7,750 nt of DNA from Nitrospira sp. (GCA_015904045.1 JABMDG010000089.1:8366-16115), one strand, 5' to 3'. Numbered from the stretch's first letter, positions 1-5,958 are shown. The notes: generated by a model from the sequence alone, not told the origin. Translations and numbers: made by a program.

Positions 1-1
1 C

Positions 2-1129
2 CCTCGTACACCGTCGTTCTTCACCGGCAGTGAAGTCATCAAAGAAGCCGTCAGACGCGCGAACGTCGATGTGATGGTGGCCTATCCGATTACGCCTCAG
101 AGCGAGGCGGCCGCCCTGTGCGGGGAGCTCTTTGCCGAGGGCTATATCGGCGATTATTTCCGCGGGGAGAGCGAATTTGCGGTCATGTCACAGTGCGCCG
201 GCGCCGCCTTTGGCGGGGCCCGTGTCTTCACGACGACCGCGGGGCCGGGAACCCTGCGAGCCATGGAAAACTTTCCGATGTGGGCCGGGGCCAGATTACC
301 GATCCAATGTATCGTGACATGTCGAGGAATCAATTCACCGCTCTCGATCCAGCCGGACACGATCGAGATTGCCTATCTCATGCAGACCGGGATGCTGGTC
401 TGGCATGCGGAAACCGCACAGGATTTCTATGACTGGATTCTCAAGGGCTACATGGTGTCGGAGGAACCGGATGTCCACCTCCCCCTGGCCCTCTGTTGCG
501 ATGGATTTTTCGTCACCCATACGAAAGATACGGTTGACCTGACTCCGGTCGAGATGTGCCTGCCGCCCTACGATCCCTATCGGTCCCCGGTGCCCTGCAT
601 GGACATGGAATGTCCCCCGGTCCGGATGATGCGCGATCCCTTCGTGATGAAGAGCAACTACATCAGCTATGCCACGCACGCGAGCTGGCAACAAGAAGTC
701 TGGGCCGCCGCGGAACGGTCGCGCAAGCACACGATCGCCTGGCTTGACGGCCTGATCGAGACGGAGAACGTCGATGCCGACATCCTCATCGTCTCGTCTG
801 GAACCGCCGTCTCCCAGGGGCGGGAAGCCATCCGCCTGCTGGGCGATGAGGGGATTCGTGTTGGACTGGTAAAGATCAAGACCCTGCGCCCCTGGCCGGA
901 GGAAGAACTGCGGGAAGCGACCAAGCATGCCTCGCACATCATCGTGCCCGAGTTCAATGTCATCGGGTGGCTGGCGCGAGAACTCAAAGCCACGCTCCCC
1001 CGCACTGAGCGGATCATTGCCGGACCGCGCGTCTGTGGGGGCATGACCATGCCGCCGGAAATCATCGTGGAGGAAATCAAGAAAGCGATCGGCGTGCGAT
1101 CCGGCGTGCTGGCTGGGCGCGGAAGCTGA
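2..1129 (+). CDS. porA: 2-oxoacid:ferredoxin oxidoreductase alpha subunit, 5' end outside window
   Basis: The frame is open from base 2 to the TGA at 1127-1129, giving 375 visible residues. This is the alpha subunit of the pyruvate/2-oxoglutarate:ferredoxin oxidoreductase family, which with beta, gamma and delta chains reversibly carboxylates acyl-CoA using reduced ferredoxin. Visible residues 28-32 are YPITP and 55-58 are GESE, the N-terminal thiamine-diphosphate (pyrimidine-side) domain with its conserved acidic residue. A TTTAGPGTL segment follows. Residues around 255-300 (ILIVSSGTAV, then VKIKTLRPWPEEEL) match the transketolase-C-like domain. The true start is upstream; the related fragment at 6012 suggests about 27 missing residues and a full length near 400. 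The GTG at base 71 is internal. porB copy 1 follows after 64 nt, presumably in one operon. Pyruvate versus 2-oxoglutarate specificity cannot be decided from sequence, so the symbol is provisional. Confidence 0.9.
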   Translation, partial: PRTPSFFTGSEVIKEAVRRANVDVMVAYPITPQSEAAALCGELFAEGYIGDYFRGESEFAVMSQCAGAAFGGARVFTTTAGPGTLRAMENFPMWAGARLPIQCIVTCRGINSPLSIQPDTIEIAYLMQTGMLVWHAETAQDFYDWILKGYMVSEEPDVHLPLALCCDGFFVTHTKDTVDLTPVEMCLPPYDPYRSPVPCMDMECPPVRMMRDPFVMKSNYISYATHASWQQEVWAAAERSRKHTIAWLDGLIETENVDADILIVSSGTAVSQGREAIRLLGDEGIRVGLVKIKTLRPWPEEELREATKHASHIIVPEFNVIGWLARELKATLPRTERIIAGPRVCGGMTMPPEIIVEEIKKAIGVRSGVLAGRGS

Positions 1130-1193
1130 ACAAGCTCTACAGGGATAACGGCACAGGGCCCACAACCACAACAAAGAGAGAGTGAGGTGTCGG

Positions 1194-2090
1194 ATGAGTC
1201 TCAATTATGTGAAATTCACGCCAGGATTCGACGTGTTCATGCCAAAAGAATATCGGGATATGGTGGAGCACGGTCCCTTCGGGAAGAAAACGACGGTCTC
1301 GCAGATGGGTAATTTCAAAGAAATCCTCGAGGAGCATCCGATGTGCGCCGGCTGTGCGATGACCCTGTTCATCCGATTAGCCATTATCGCATTCCCGAAT
1401 CCCGAGGATACGATTACCGTCGGAACGGCAGGCTGCGGCCGACTGGCGATTTCACAAGCAGCGATTCCGTTCGTCTACGGCAACTACGGGGATCAGAACG
1501 GGGTCGCCAGTGGGCTGTCGCGCGGATTAAGGATTCGTTTCGGCGACCAGCCCAAGGATGTCGTCGTGATGGCTGGTGACGGCGGTACGGCCGACATCGG
1601 ATTCCAACAAGTCCTCCATTCCTGGTTCAGGAAGGAACGGTTCACGACGATCATGTTGGATAATGAGGTATACGGGAATACGGGCGGACAAGAAAGCGGT
1701 ATGACGACCAGAGGAGCGGTGCTCAAGATGGCGCCGCTCGGCAAGAAGTTCGAGAAAATGGACATGGTCGGCATGGCCAAGATCGCCGGCTGCGCCTACA
1801 TCGCCACCGTCGTGCCGAATAATCCGCGCCGGGTGGAAAGCTGCATCAAGAAGGCCGTGCTGATCGCTCGCGAGGTTGGTCCGACCTACATTCAGGCCTA
1901 TACATCCTGCAATATCGAGTACGCGATCCCAACCGACAAGGTCATGGAAGACGCCAAGATTGTCGAGGATGATCGGTACAAATTCACCGAGTATGTCAGC
2001 GACGAAGCCAAGGCGTACTTGACGGAGCGGTACGGCTACAAAGAGTTCACTCAGAAGCCGGCAGCGGCAGCAGCTCTGCTGACGACATAA
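1194..2090 (+). CDS. porB: 2-oxoacid:ferredoxin oxidoreductase beta subunit, copy 1
   Basis: This 298-aa chain binds thiamine diphosphate and one [4Fe-4S] cluster, and pairs with the alpha subunit to form the catalytic site in the cytoplasm. Four cysteines fit the known cluster ligands of the family: C51 and C54 (MCAGC), C81 (AGCGR) and C239 (YTSCN). The diphosphate/Mg motif is GDGG at 128-131 with N157 and NEVYGNTGGQ at 157-166. Length is normal for a separate beta subunit. I chose the ATG at 1194 because GAGG lies 6 nt upstream; an in-frame GTG at 1182 overlaps that site and is less likely. It is 64 nt after porA and is followed by a 12-bp hairpin. Copy 2 at 6443 differs by about seven substitutions and one alanine. 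The gene symbol is by family; substrate is unproven. Confidence 0.93.
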   Translation: MSLNYVKFTPGFDVFMPKEYRDMVEHGPFGKKTTVSQMGNFKEILEEHPMCAGCAMTLFIRLAIIAFPNPEDTITVGTAGCGRLAISQAAIPFVYGNYGDQNGVASGLSRGLRIRFGDQPKDVVVMAGDGGTADIGFQQVLHSWFRKERFTTIMLDNEVYGNTGGQESGMTTRGAVLKMAPLGKKFEKMDMVGMAKIAGCAYIATVVPNNPRRVESCIKKAVLIAREVGPTYIQAYTSCNIEYAIPTDKVMEDAKIVEDDRYKFTEYVSDEAKAYLTERYGYKEFTQKPAAAAALLTT

Positions 2091-2100
2091 CGGCATGGAC

Positions 2101-2144
2101 GGAAGGTTCGGATACAGCGTCCACACGACGCGTCCGAACCTTCC
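2101..2144 (+). terminator. Strong 12-bp hairpin after porB copy 1
   Basis: The arms GGAAGGTTCGGA (2101-2112) and TCCGAACCTTCC (2133-2144) pair perfectly. The 20-nt loop can add a small inner GCGT/ACGC stem (2117-2120 with 2128-2131). It starts 10 nt after the stop codon. No T-tract follows, so it may be an mRNA-stabilising or processing element, or a non-canonical terminator. The same hairpin, with a compensatory change, follows porB copy 2. Confidence 0.6.
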
Positions 2145-2212
2145 ATCGCCGACCGGCTGAGCCCTAACCATCCACGACTCAGGCGTCGTCATCGCCGGAA
2201 ATCTCCCCAACG

Positions 2213-2225
2213 CCTCCCTGGGAGG
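2213..2225 (+). promoter_or_regulatory. Hairpin that can hide the ribosome binding site of the 301-aa unknown gene
   Basis: CCTCC (2213-2217) can pair with GGAGG (2221-2225) across a 3-nt loop. The GGAGG is the Shine-Dalgarno of the ATG at 2235, with a 9-nt spacer. If folded, translation would be reduced. The second copy of the gene (ATG 7567) has GGGAGG but lacks the complementary CCTCC. The stem is short, so function is inferred only. Confidence 0.35.
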
Positions 2226-2234
2226 TACGCGATC

Positions 2235-3140
2235 ATGCAAACACTCGATGTCGATCGCCCCAACATGCCCGATCTTCAGTTTGCGCTGTTGATCACGGCA
2301 CTGTGCACATCCCGTCTGACCGTCCTCAATATTCCGGACCAGCTCCGCACAAAGATTTTTGACCGCTGCTGGGTGCTGGTTCACGAAGGTCCTCCGCCCC
2401 ACAGGCCTGAGAAGCGGGTGCTCGACTTGCGGCCCTGGACCGAGGTGACGCTGGACGCGGTGGTCGAAACCATCCGCAGTATCCTCGCCGAGGCCGGCAT
2501 CCGGACTCTCAAATGGGATCATCCCGTCAGCGAGCCGACGCAAGTCAGCACACCTGGAGCACAGCCTCTGATCGATCGATTCGAGCGATTGTATCCTCAA
2601 CTATCCAACACGAGTGACGCAGCCGGTCAAGAGGAGGCGGCGGATGCGCCGGACCGCAGGCTTCACGCGGCACCAGACGTTCGGCAGTTGGTCGGTGAGA
2701 TGGCCACATTGATCGCTGCGTTGGCCCCGGCATTGAGGCGTCGCGCCGCAGACCTTGCGGTGAGCGGAAGAGATACTGCGGTGGTCGGCACGTTGCTCAA
2801 GGGAGCTGATGCGATACGAGACAGTGGATTAATGTATCTGACGTGGGCCCGCCATTATGCCGCGCTGGCTGACGGCCACGGCGAAGAGACTGAAGAGACG
2901 GATGGGAGTGAGATCGAGTCAGGACCTGTCGAGCCAACGCCCCTCGCAACGGAGGTGCTTATGGACACTCAGTTGATTCAAGTACCCGATCGGATCACAA
3001 GCATCTCTGGGGCGAACACAGGCTGCGCACACCAGCGGCTCATCGATGACGTCCGAACCAGAAGCGGCAACCCAACCGGAAGGGTGCGATGCCTGGAATG
3101 CGGCGTGATCTTCGACGATCCTTATCGCAAGGCGACCTGA
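2235..3140 (+). CDS. Unknown 301-aa protein with C-terminal zinc-ribbon-like motif
   Basis: I do not recognise this protein. The start ATG has GGAGG 9 nt upstream. Residues 1-60 are the best conserved part against the second copy at 7567, with only a handful of changes, and include ALLITALCTSRLTVLNIPDQ. Residues about 60-100 look like an alpha/beta segment (WTEVTLDAVVETIRSILAEA). The middle (about 105-150) is polar and low in predicted order, followed by an alanine-rich helical stretch (about 155-215) and an acidic linker (220-240). The last 40 residues carry C264-x-H266 and C286-x2-C289, a plausible zinc-binding ribbon. No signal peptide or clear membrane span is seen. It lies 144 nt after porB copy 1, and its relative lies at the same place after porB copy 2, so a link to the oxidoreductase is inferred from context. 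M243 has its own GGAGG and could give a 59-aa C-terminal product. Confidence 0.75.
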   Translation: MQTLDVDRPNMPDLQFALLITALCTSRLTVLNIPDQLRTKIFDRCWVLVHEGPPPHRPEKRVLDLRPWTEVTLDAVVETIRSILAEAGIRTLKWDHPVSEPTQVSTPGAQPLIDRFERLYPQLSNTSDAAGQEEAADAPDRRLHAAPDVRQLVGEMATLIAALAPALRRRAADLAVSGRDTAVVGTLLKGADAIRDSGLMYLTWARHYAALADGHGEETEETDGSEIESGPVEPTPLATEVLMDTQLIQVPDRITSISGANTGCAHQRLIDDVRTRSGNPTGRVRCLECGVIFDDPYRKAT

Positions 3141-3243
3141 CCCACTGAATTTTGAGCCAGCGATCTGTCTGCCGCTCTCGTAACGCGCCCGGATGAGTGC
3201 TCTCATTCCGCGTGAACATGGTTGCCGACGCCATTTCCCTTCC

Positions 3244-3265
3244 TTCGGTTCAAGATTCAACCGAA
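3244..3265 (+). terminator. Hairpin downstream of the 301-aa unknown gene
   Basis: TTCGGTT (3244-3250) pairs with AACCGAA (3259-3265) over an 8-nt loop, about 100 nt after the stop codon. It is followed by a pyrimidine-rich run (TCCTTCTCTTTC) instead of a clean T-tract. This is a weak candidate terminator for the upstream plus-strand operon. Confidence 0.35.
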
Positions 3266-3284
3266 TCCTTCTCTTTCGGGGGTA

Positions 3285-3302
3285 ATTGAACTCTCGTTCA
3301 AT
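3285..3302 (+). promoter_or_regulatory. Perfect 7-bp dyad containing GAAC-N4-GTTC
   Basis: ATTGAAC (3285-3291) and GTTCAAT (3296-3302) form a perfect inverted repeat with a 4-nt centre, 19 nt before the ATG at 3322. The core GAAC-N4-GTTC is the form of the LexA/SOS box known from Gram-positive bacteria. The left arm contains TTGAAC, which could overlap a -35 element. An operator role is inference; as RNA it would be a small hairpin. Confidence 0.35.
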
Positions 3303-3321
3303 GCAAATGTAGACTGGCAGA

Positions 3322-3501
3322 ATGCTGCCTGATAACACCTCGTCACCGAATAATTGGGCGCTGAGGGGCATCATCGCGCGATCGGTCGGTATCGTCGCCG
3401 TTGCTCTAGGGTTCGTCATCGGCATGTACGGACTCGATGACCCTGCCTCACCATGCCTTCCGACTGCACTTGGGTTACTCGTAACTGGGCTGGTGGCTTA
3501 A
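3322..3501 (+). CDS. Small membrane protein, 59 aa, probably C-terminally truncated by an ochre codon
   Basis: ATG at 3322 opens 59 codons to TAA at 3499-3501. Residues about 17-38 form a hydrophobic span (IVAVALGFVIGMYGL within it), followed by DDPASP and a second hydrophobic stretch at 48-59 (TALGLLVTGLVA). Directly beyond the TAA the same frame continues for 14 codons, GYGLYSSIKRRLSS, to TGA at 3544-3546. This looks like the natural end of the second membrane span with a positive-inside tail. A single change of a tyrosine codon to TAA would explain it. No good Shine-Dalgarno precedes the ATG, and an in-frame TAG at 3310 excludes a longer start. The GAAC-N4-GTTC dyad sits just upstream. It may be a real short protein or a decaying gene; I do not recognise a family. 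Confidence 0.45.
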   Translation: MLPDNTSSPNNWALRGIIARSVGIVAVALGFVIGMYGLDDPASPCLPTALGLLVTGLVA

Positions 3502-3634
3502 GGCTATGGCCTATACTCCTCGATCAAACGGCGACTGAGCTCCTGATTATGACCGGACGGTTATGGCATGAAGCGGTGAGAATCCCCCGGAAGACCTGAT
3601 GCTGTGCGCCACTCGCCAGCTGTTGCATCAGCGA

Positions 3635-3744
3635 AATCGGCCACGCTGGGAAGAAGCAGGAAGCGCAAGAGATGGCACAGTCAGCGGAGCTTCACACCGG
3701 CACCATCACCCTGGGCGCAATGTGCATGGAAATCACGCACTATA
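3635..3744 (+). repeat. Degenerate ~110-bp repeat, copy A
   Basis: This stretch matches 4976-5086 at roughly 88 percent by eye, including an unbroken run from CAGTCAGCGG through CTTCACACCGG. One indel separates the copies. Copy A has an open plus-strand frame (starting in KKQEAQEMAQSAEL and running to TAG at 3819-3821, 4 nt into the convergent hsp20 stop region). Copy B is frameshifted relative to it. An intergenic repeat or a relic of a lost small gene are both possible; I do not recognise the family. Confidence 0.55.
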
Positions 3745-3817
3745 CAGTGCGTCAGCAAGGCTCCATCCTCGCCGGTGCGTACGAAGCCTTCTCTGACGCC
3801 CCCGAATCAATGCAACA

Positions 3818-4294
3818 CTAGCCCACCCTGATCTCGATGGCCTTCGGTTTCGCCTTCTCGGATTTCGGGAGATGCACCTGGAGCATGCCGTCATTGAAGT
3901 CGGCAGTCACCTTACTTCCATCCGCATCCTCAGGAAGAGAGAAGCTGCGCACGAAGCTCCCGTACGCGCGTTCGACCCGGTGATATTTCCTCCCCTTTTC
4001 TTCCTTTTCGAATGTCCGCTCGCCGGAAATCGCCAGGACATCGTTCTCTACCGTGAGGCGCACGTCCTCTTTCTTCATGTCCGGCAATTCAGCCTTGATC
4101 AGGTATTCCTTCTCATCTTCCATAATGTCCACTAGCGGCGACCACTGGGTCACCGTCAAGGCTTCCTTTCCTCCGTTGCCCGTTGCCTCCCGACCGGCAA
4201 ACAGCGTCGCCAGACGGCTTTCCAATTCATCCCGATCTTTGAATGGATTCCATCGAGTTCTGCTCATTGGATCCCAGCGTAAGATTGTGTTCAT
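3818..4294 (-). CDS. hsp20: Hsp20 / alpha-crystallin family small heat-shock protein
   Basis: This 158-aa protein is an ATP-independent holdase chaperone of the small heat-shock family, which forms oligomers and keeps unfolding proteins soluble in the cytoplasm. The N-terminal arm (1-48) carries RWDPM and WNPF, typical of bacterial Hsp20. The alpha-crystallin domain spans about 51-145: W51-SPLVDI, then KAELPDMKKEDVRLTVEN (67-84), LAISGER (87-93) and the closing GMLQVHLPK (136-144). The IxI oligomerisation motif is IEI at 153-155, near the C-terminus. The start is supported by AAGGAG 8 nt upstream. It is the last gene of a minus-strand set after DUF1328 and CsbD-like genes, 57 nt from the latter, suggesting a common stress operon. 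Its stop overlaps the end of the plus-strand repeat frame. Confidence 0.95.
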   Translation of the reverse strand: MNTILRWDPMSRTRWNPFKDRDELESRLATLFAGREATGNGGKEALTVTQWSPLVDIMEDEKEYLIKAELPDMKKEDVRLTVENDVLAISGERTFEKEEKGRKYHRVERAYGSFVRSFSLPEDADGSKVTADFNDGMLQVHLPKSEKAKPKAIEIRVG

Positions 4295-4351
4295 GGCCTC
4301 ATCTCCTTGTTGTTGTCAAAGTGTCTTACATCTCCCATCGATCGATTCCGG

Positions 4352-4579
4352 TCACGGGGCCTTTTTCCCCGTCTTGTCCGGTTGAGCCTTGTGGTACCAC
4401 TGATCCGCCCACTTCATCAGCTCGCGTGTTTTCTCGCCATACCGTTCCTGGACTTTGCCGACAAGCTTGTCGTAGTTTCCTCCGATTTCTTGCAAGTCAT
4501 TATCGGTAAATTTGCTCCACTGTTTTTGCAGGTCGCCTTTGAACTGCAACCATTTCCCCTTGAGTTGATCAGCGTTCAT
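4352..4579 (-). CDS. CsbD-family stress-response protein
   Basis: This 75-aa, charged, helical protein belongs to the CsbD/YjbJ family, small general-stress proteins of unknown biochemistry that are often sigma-factor controlled. The family signature is clear: KGKWLQFKGDLQKQWSKFTD at about 7-26, DNDL at 26-29, then GNYDKLVGKVQERYG at 34-48. The start MNADQLKG is typical, and GGAGGA lies close upstream of the ATG. The C-terminal 25 residues are a less conserved, lysine-rich extension. It lies between the DUF1328 gene (82 nt upstream) and hsp20 (57 nt downstream), all on the minus strand. A hairpin overlaps its stop codon. Confidence 0.93.
   Translation of the reverse strand: MNADQLKGKWLQFKGDLQKQWSKFTDNDLQEIGGNYDKLVGKVQERYGEKTRELMKWADQWYHKAQPDKTGKKAP
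4354..4372 (-). terminator. Small hairpin at the csbD-like stop codon
   Basis: ACGGGG (4354-4359) pairs with CCCCGT (4367-4372) around a 7-nt loop. On the minus strand it covers the last codons of the CsbD-like gene. No T-tract follows, so it could at most be an attenuator or processing site between csbD and hsp20. Confidence 0.25.
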
Positions 4580-4661
4580 ACCATCCTCCTCCTTGCGTAG
4601 CGATTAACATTGGGGCCGGGTCGTCACGCCGGAAACCGTCGGAATACCAGACAGGCCCCGG

Positions 4662-4829
4662 TTACGTCACTCGAGCGGTGCGCCCTGTGATGAGATGAAT
4701 CACGAACAATGCGATCCCGATCACGAACAGAATCCACGATATCTGGACCGCAACCGTAGATACGCCGACGAGATTCAGCACGCCGGCAATCAAGCCGACC
4801 ACCAGGAACACCAGTGCATAGTAGAACAT
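4662..4829 (-). CDS. DUF1328-type small membrane protein
   Basis: This 55-aa protein starts MFYYALVFLVVGLIAGVLNL and is almost wholly hydrophobic. Two membrane spans are visible, about residues 5-22 and 30-47, joined by a short VGVSTVAVQ loop, and it ends in a basic tail (TGRTARVT). Size and pattern match the DUF1328 (YtjA-like) family of inner-membrane peptides of unknown function, often found beside stress genes. GAGAGGAG lies 6 nt upstream of the ATG, which fixes the start. It is the first gene of the minus-strand set leading to the CsbD-like and Hsp20 genes, 82 nt before csbD. A different frame over the same bases is a shadow. Confidence 0.85.
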   Translation of the reverse strand: MFYYALVFLVVGLIAGVLNLVGVSTVAVQISWILFVIGIALFVIHLITGRTARVT

Positions 4830-4975
4830 GGCTCACTCCTCTCCATGGAATGGCAGATCAGTCGAAAAGTCCTCTGGAGCCATGCCAGCGTCCTGGCCGC
4901 CTCCATCAGCAGACCAGGCTACAAGGCATGCAGCCGTTCAGGGGACCTCGGGCATCGGAGCGGCGGAGACTGGGG

Positions 4976-5086
4976 AATCGGTCACGCTGAGAAAAAGCAG
5001 GAAGCGCGAGAGATGGGACAGTCAGCGGAGCTTCACACCGGACAATTTCACCCTGGGCGCAATGGGCATGGGAGTCAAGCACTATA
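4976..5086 (+). repeat. Degenerate ~110-bp repeat, copy B
   Basis: This is the direct partner of 3635-3744, with about 13 differences and a one-base insertion near 5040 that shifts the reading frame relative to copy A. Its last 24 bases (5057-5080) recur in inverted orientation at 5365-5388 with one mismatch. Confidence 0.55.
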
Positions 5087-5360
5087 ATGTGGGCTTGGAG
5101 AAGTCACCGCTACAGGCACGTTTCGACAGTTAGACTCAGAAGGAGAAGGAATGAGCGGCCAGGTACCGTGCTTGCTCGCTGGAGTGCGTAGTAGAAGCGG
5201 ACCCGTTTAATGCGCGCAGTGACGGCGCCGCAGGCGAGTCCCCGGTCATAGATCCTCACGGACGGATTGGTCATGACGTGGCGCATTTGGGTTGAGCCAT
5301 TGACTCGTCCGTCGCTTATGGACTGCAGAATCATACAACGATACCGTCTCTACCCCTTAA

Positions 5361-5455
5361 TACCGCTTGACTCCCATGCCCAATGCGCGCAAGGTGATCC
5401 TATGACGTACTGAGCTACGCCGACTATCCTATCCCTCGCGCGTCTTTGCCCTTCC
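5361..5455 (-). repeat. Degenerate repeat, copy C (inverted)
   Basis: Read on the minus strand, this matches copy B. The strongest part is 5365-5388 (23 of 24 bases). Weaker similarity continues through the segment with GCGCGAG and AGTC-GCG-AGCT blocks in the same order as copy B. The outer boundary is uncertain. Confidence 0.45.
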
Positions 5456-5631
5456 CTGCGCGACTGATTCCCTGGTCTCCGCCGCTTCTACGCCGAATGT
5501 TCTTCGAAATACCTGTGTAGACGTCCTTTATCCAAGAGCCATCGTCGCTTGAGGGTGCCGAGGCGTCTCCACGCAGGATTTGATTTCAGGTCTGTCGACC
5601 ATGTCAGTTAAGGCAGAAAAGGAGCCACACC

Positions 5632-5952
5632 ATGATTACCATCACACCGACGGCAGAAGAAAAGATCCGGGAACTCATGCAGGAAGAGAAGGACACGGTT
5701 GGTCTGCGCGTATACGTGAAGGGCGGCGGTTGCCATGGCTACCAGTACGGGATGAGCTTCGAGTCCGCCATGAGCGAAGACGACACGGTGATCGAAAAGG
5801 GCGACGTGAAGGTCATCATGGACTCCCAAAGCGCCCCGCTGCTGGCTGGCTGCGAAGTCGATTTCCATGACACGGTTCAAGGTTCCGGCTTTGCCATCAA
5901 GAACCCGCAGGCGAAAACAACCTGTGGCTGCGGCAGTTCATTCAGCGCATAA
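5632..5952 (+). CDS. erpA: A-type iron-sulfur carrier protein (ErpA/IscA/SufA family)
   Basis: This 106-aa protein belongs to the HesB/IscA family, which receives Fe-S clusters from the assembly scaffold and passes them to target enzymes. The three cluster cysteines are present: C34 in KGGGCHG (30-36), and C98 and C100 in TTCGCGSSFSA at the C-terminus. LRVYVKGGGC and GSGFAIKNPQ (about 84-93) are also typical. The usual serine after the first cysteine is histidine here. Length is normal. The start is supported by AAGGAG 7 nt upstream. It lies 59 nt before the broken oxidoreductase alpha fragment, on the same strand, which suggests it was part of the operon and served cluster insertion into the oxidoreductase. 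ErpA versus IscA cannot be separated firmly. Confidence 0.9.
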   Translation: MITITPTAEEKIRELMQEEKDTVGLRVYVKGGGCHGYQYGMSFESAMSEDDTVIEKGDVKVIMDSQSAPLLAGCEVDFHDTVQGSGFAIKNPQAKTTCGCGSSFSA

Positions 5953-5958
5953 GGTCCT

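Larger units (their letters stand above)
4830..5631. other. About 800 bases without a convincing gene
   Basis: This stretch separates the minus-strand stress genes from the plus-strand Fe-S carrier, so it should hold both promoters, but I see no clear -35/-10 pair. A perfect TATAAT lies at 5083-5088 at the end of repeat copy B, without a good -35. A 19-codon frame at 5151-5210 follows AAGGAGAAGGA but has no recognisable product. The stretch 5087-5360 lies between repeat copies B (direct) and C (inverted). The stretch 5456-5631 shows nothing beyond the ribosome binding site of the Fe-S carrier gene. Confidence 0.5.

Noticed and set aside
71..1129. GTG at 71 as the start of the alpha gene
   Set aside because: The frame is open to the window edge, and the related fragment at 6012 shows the same residues upstream, preceded by an ATG with a good ribosome binding site.
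335..1204. Minus-strand open frame of 289 codons opposite the alpha gene
   Set aside because: Antisense shadow of a high-GC coding region; no ribosome binding site and no recognisable protein.
1527..2600. Long minus-strand open frame (357 codons) opposite porB copy 1, matched by 358 codons at 6401-7477
   Set aside because: It mirrors codon bias of the real beta gene; its translation is rich in H, R and G with no domain, and it has no supporting start. Both copies are open because the sense strand is conserved.
5083..5088. Perfect TATAAT as a promoter -10
   Set aside because: The bases 17 nt upstream do not resemble TTGACA, and copy A has TATACA at this position; no gene with a good start follows.
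5151..5210. 19-codon frame after AAGGAGAAGGA
   Set aside because: Too short and composition gives no sign of coding; the purine run may be chance.
5110..5334. 74-codon minus-strand frame between repeat copies B and C
   Set aside because: No ribosome binding site, no recognised domain and mostly within repeat-flanked non-coding DNA. It stays a possible small gene, but I cannot support it.
5361..5435. tRNA-like text on the minus strand (GTAGCTCAGT followed by ATCACCTTGC, as in a glycine tRNA)
   Set aside because: No matching D-stem partner, no T-arm GTTCRANTC block and no acceptor stem; it is better explained as part of repeat copy C.
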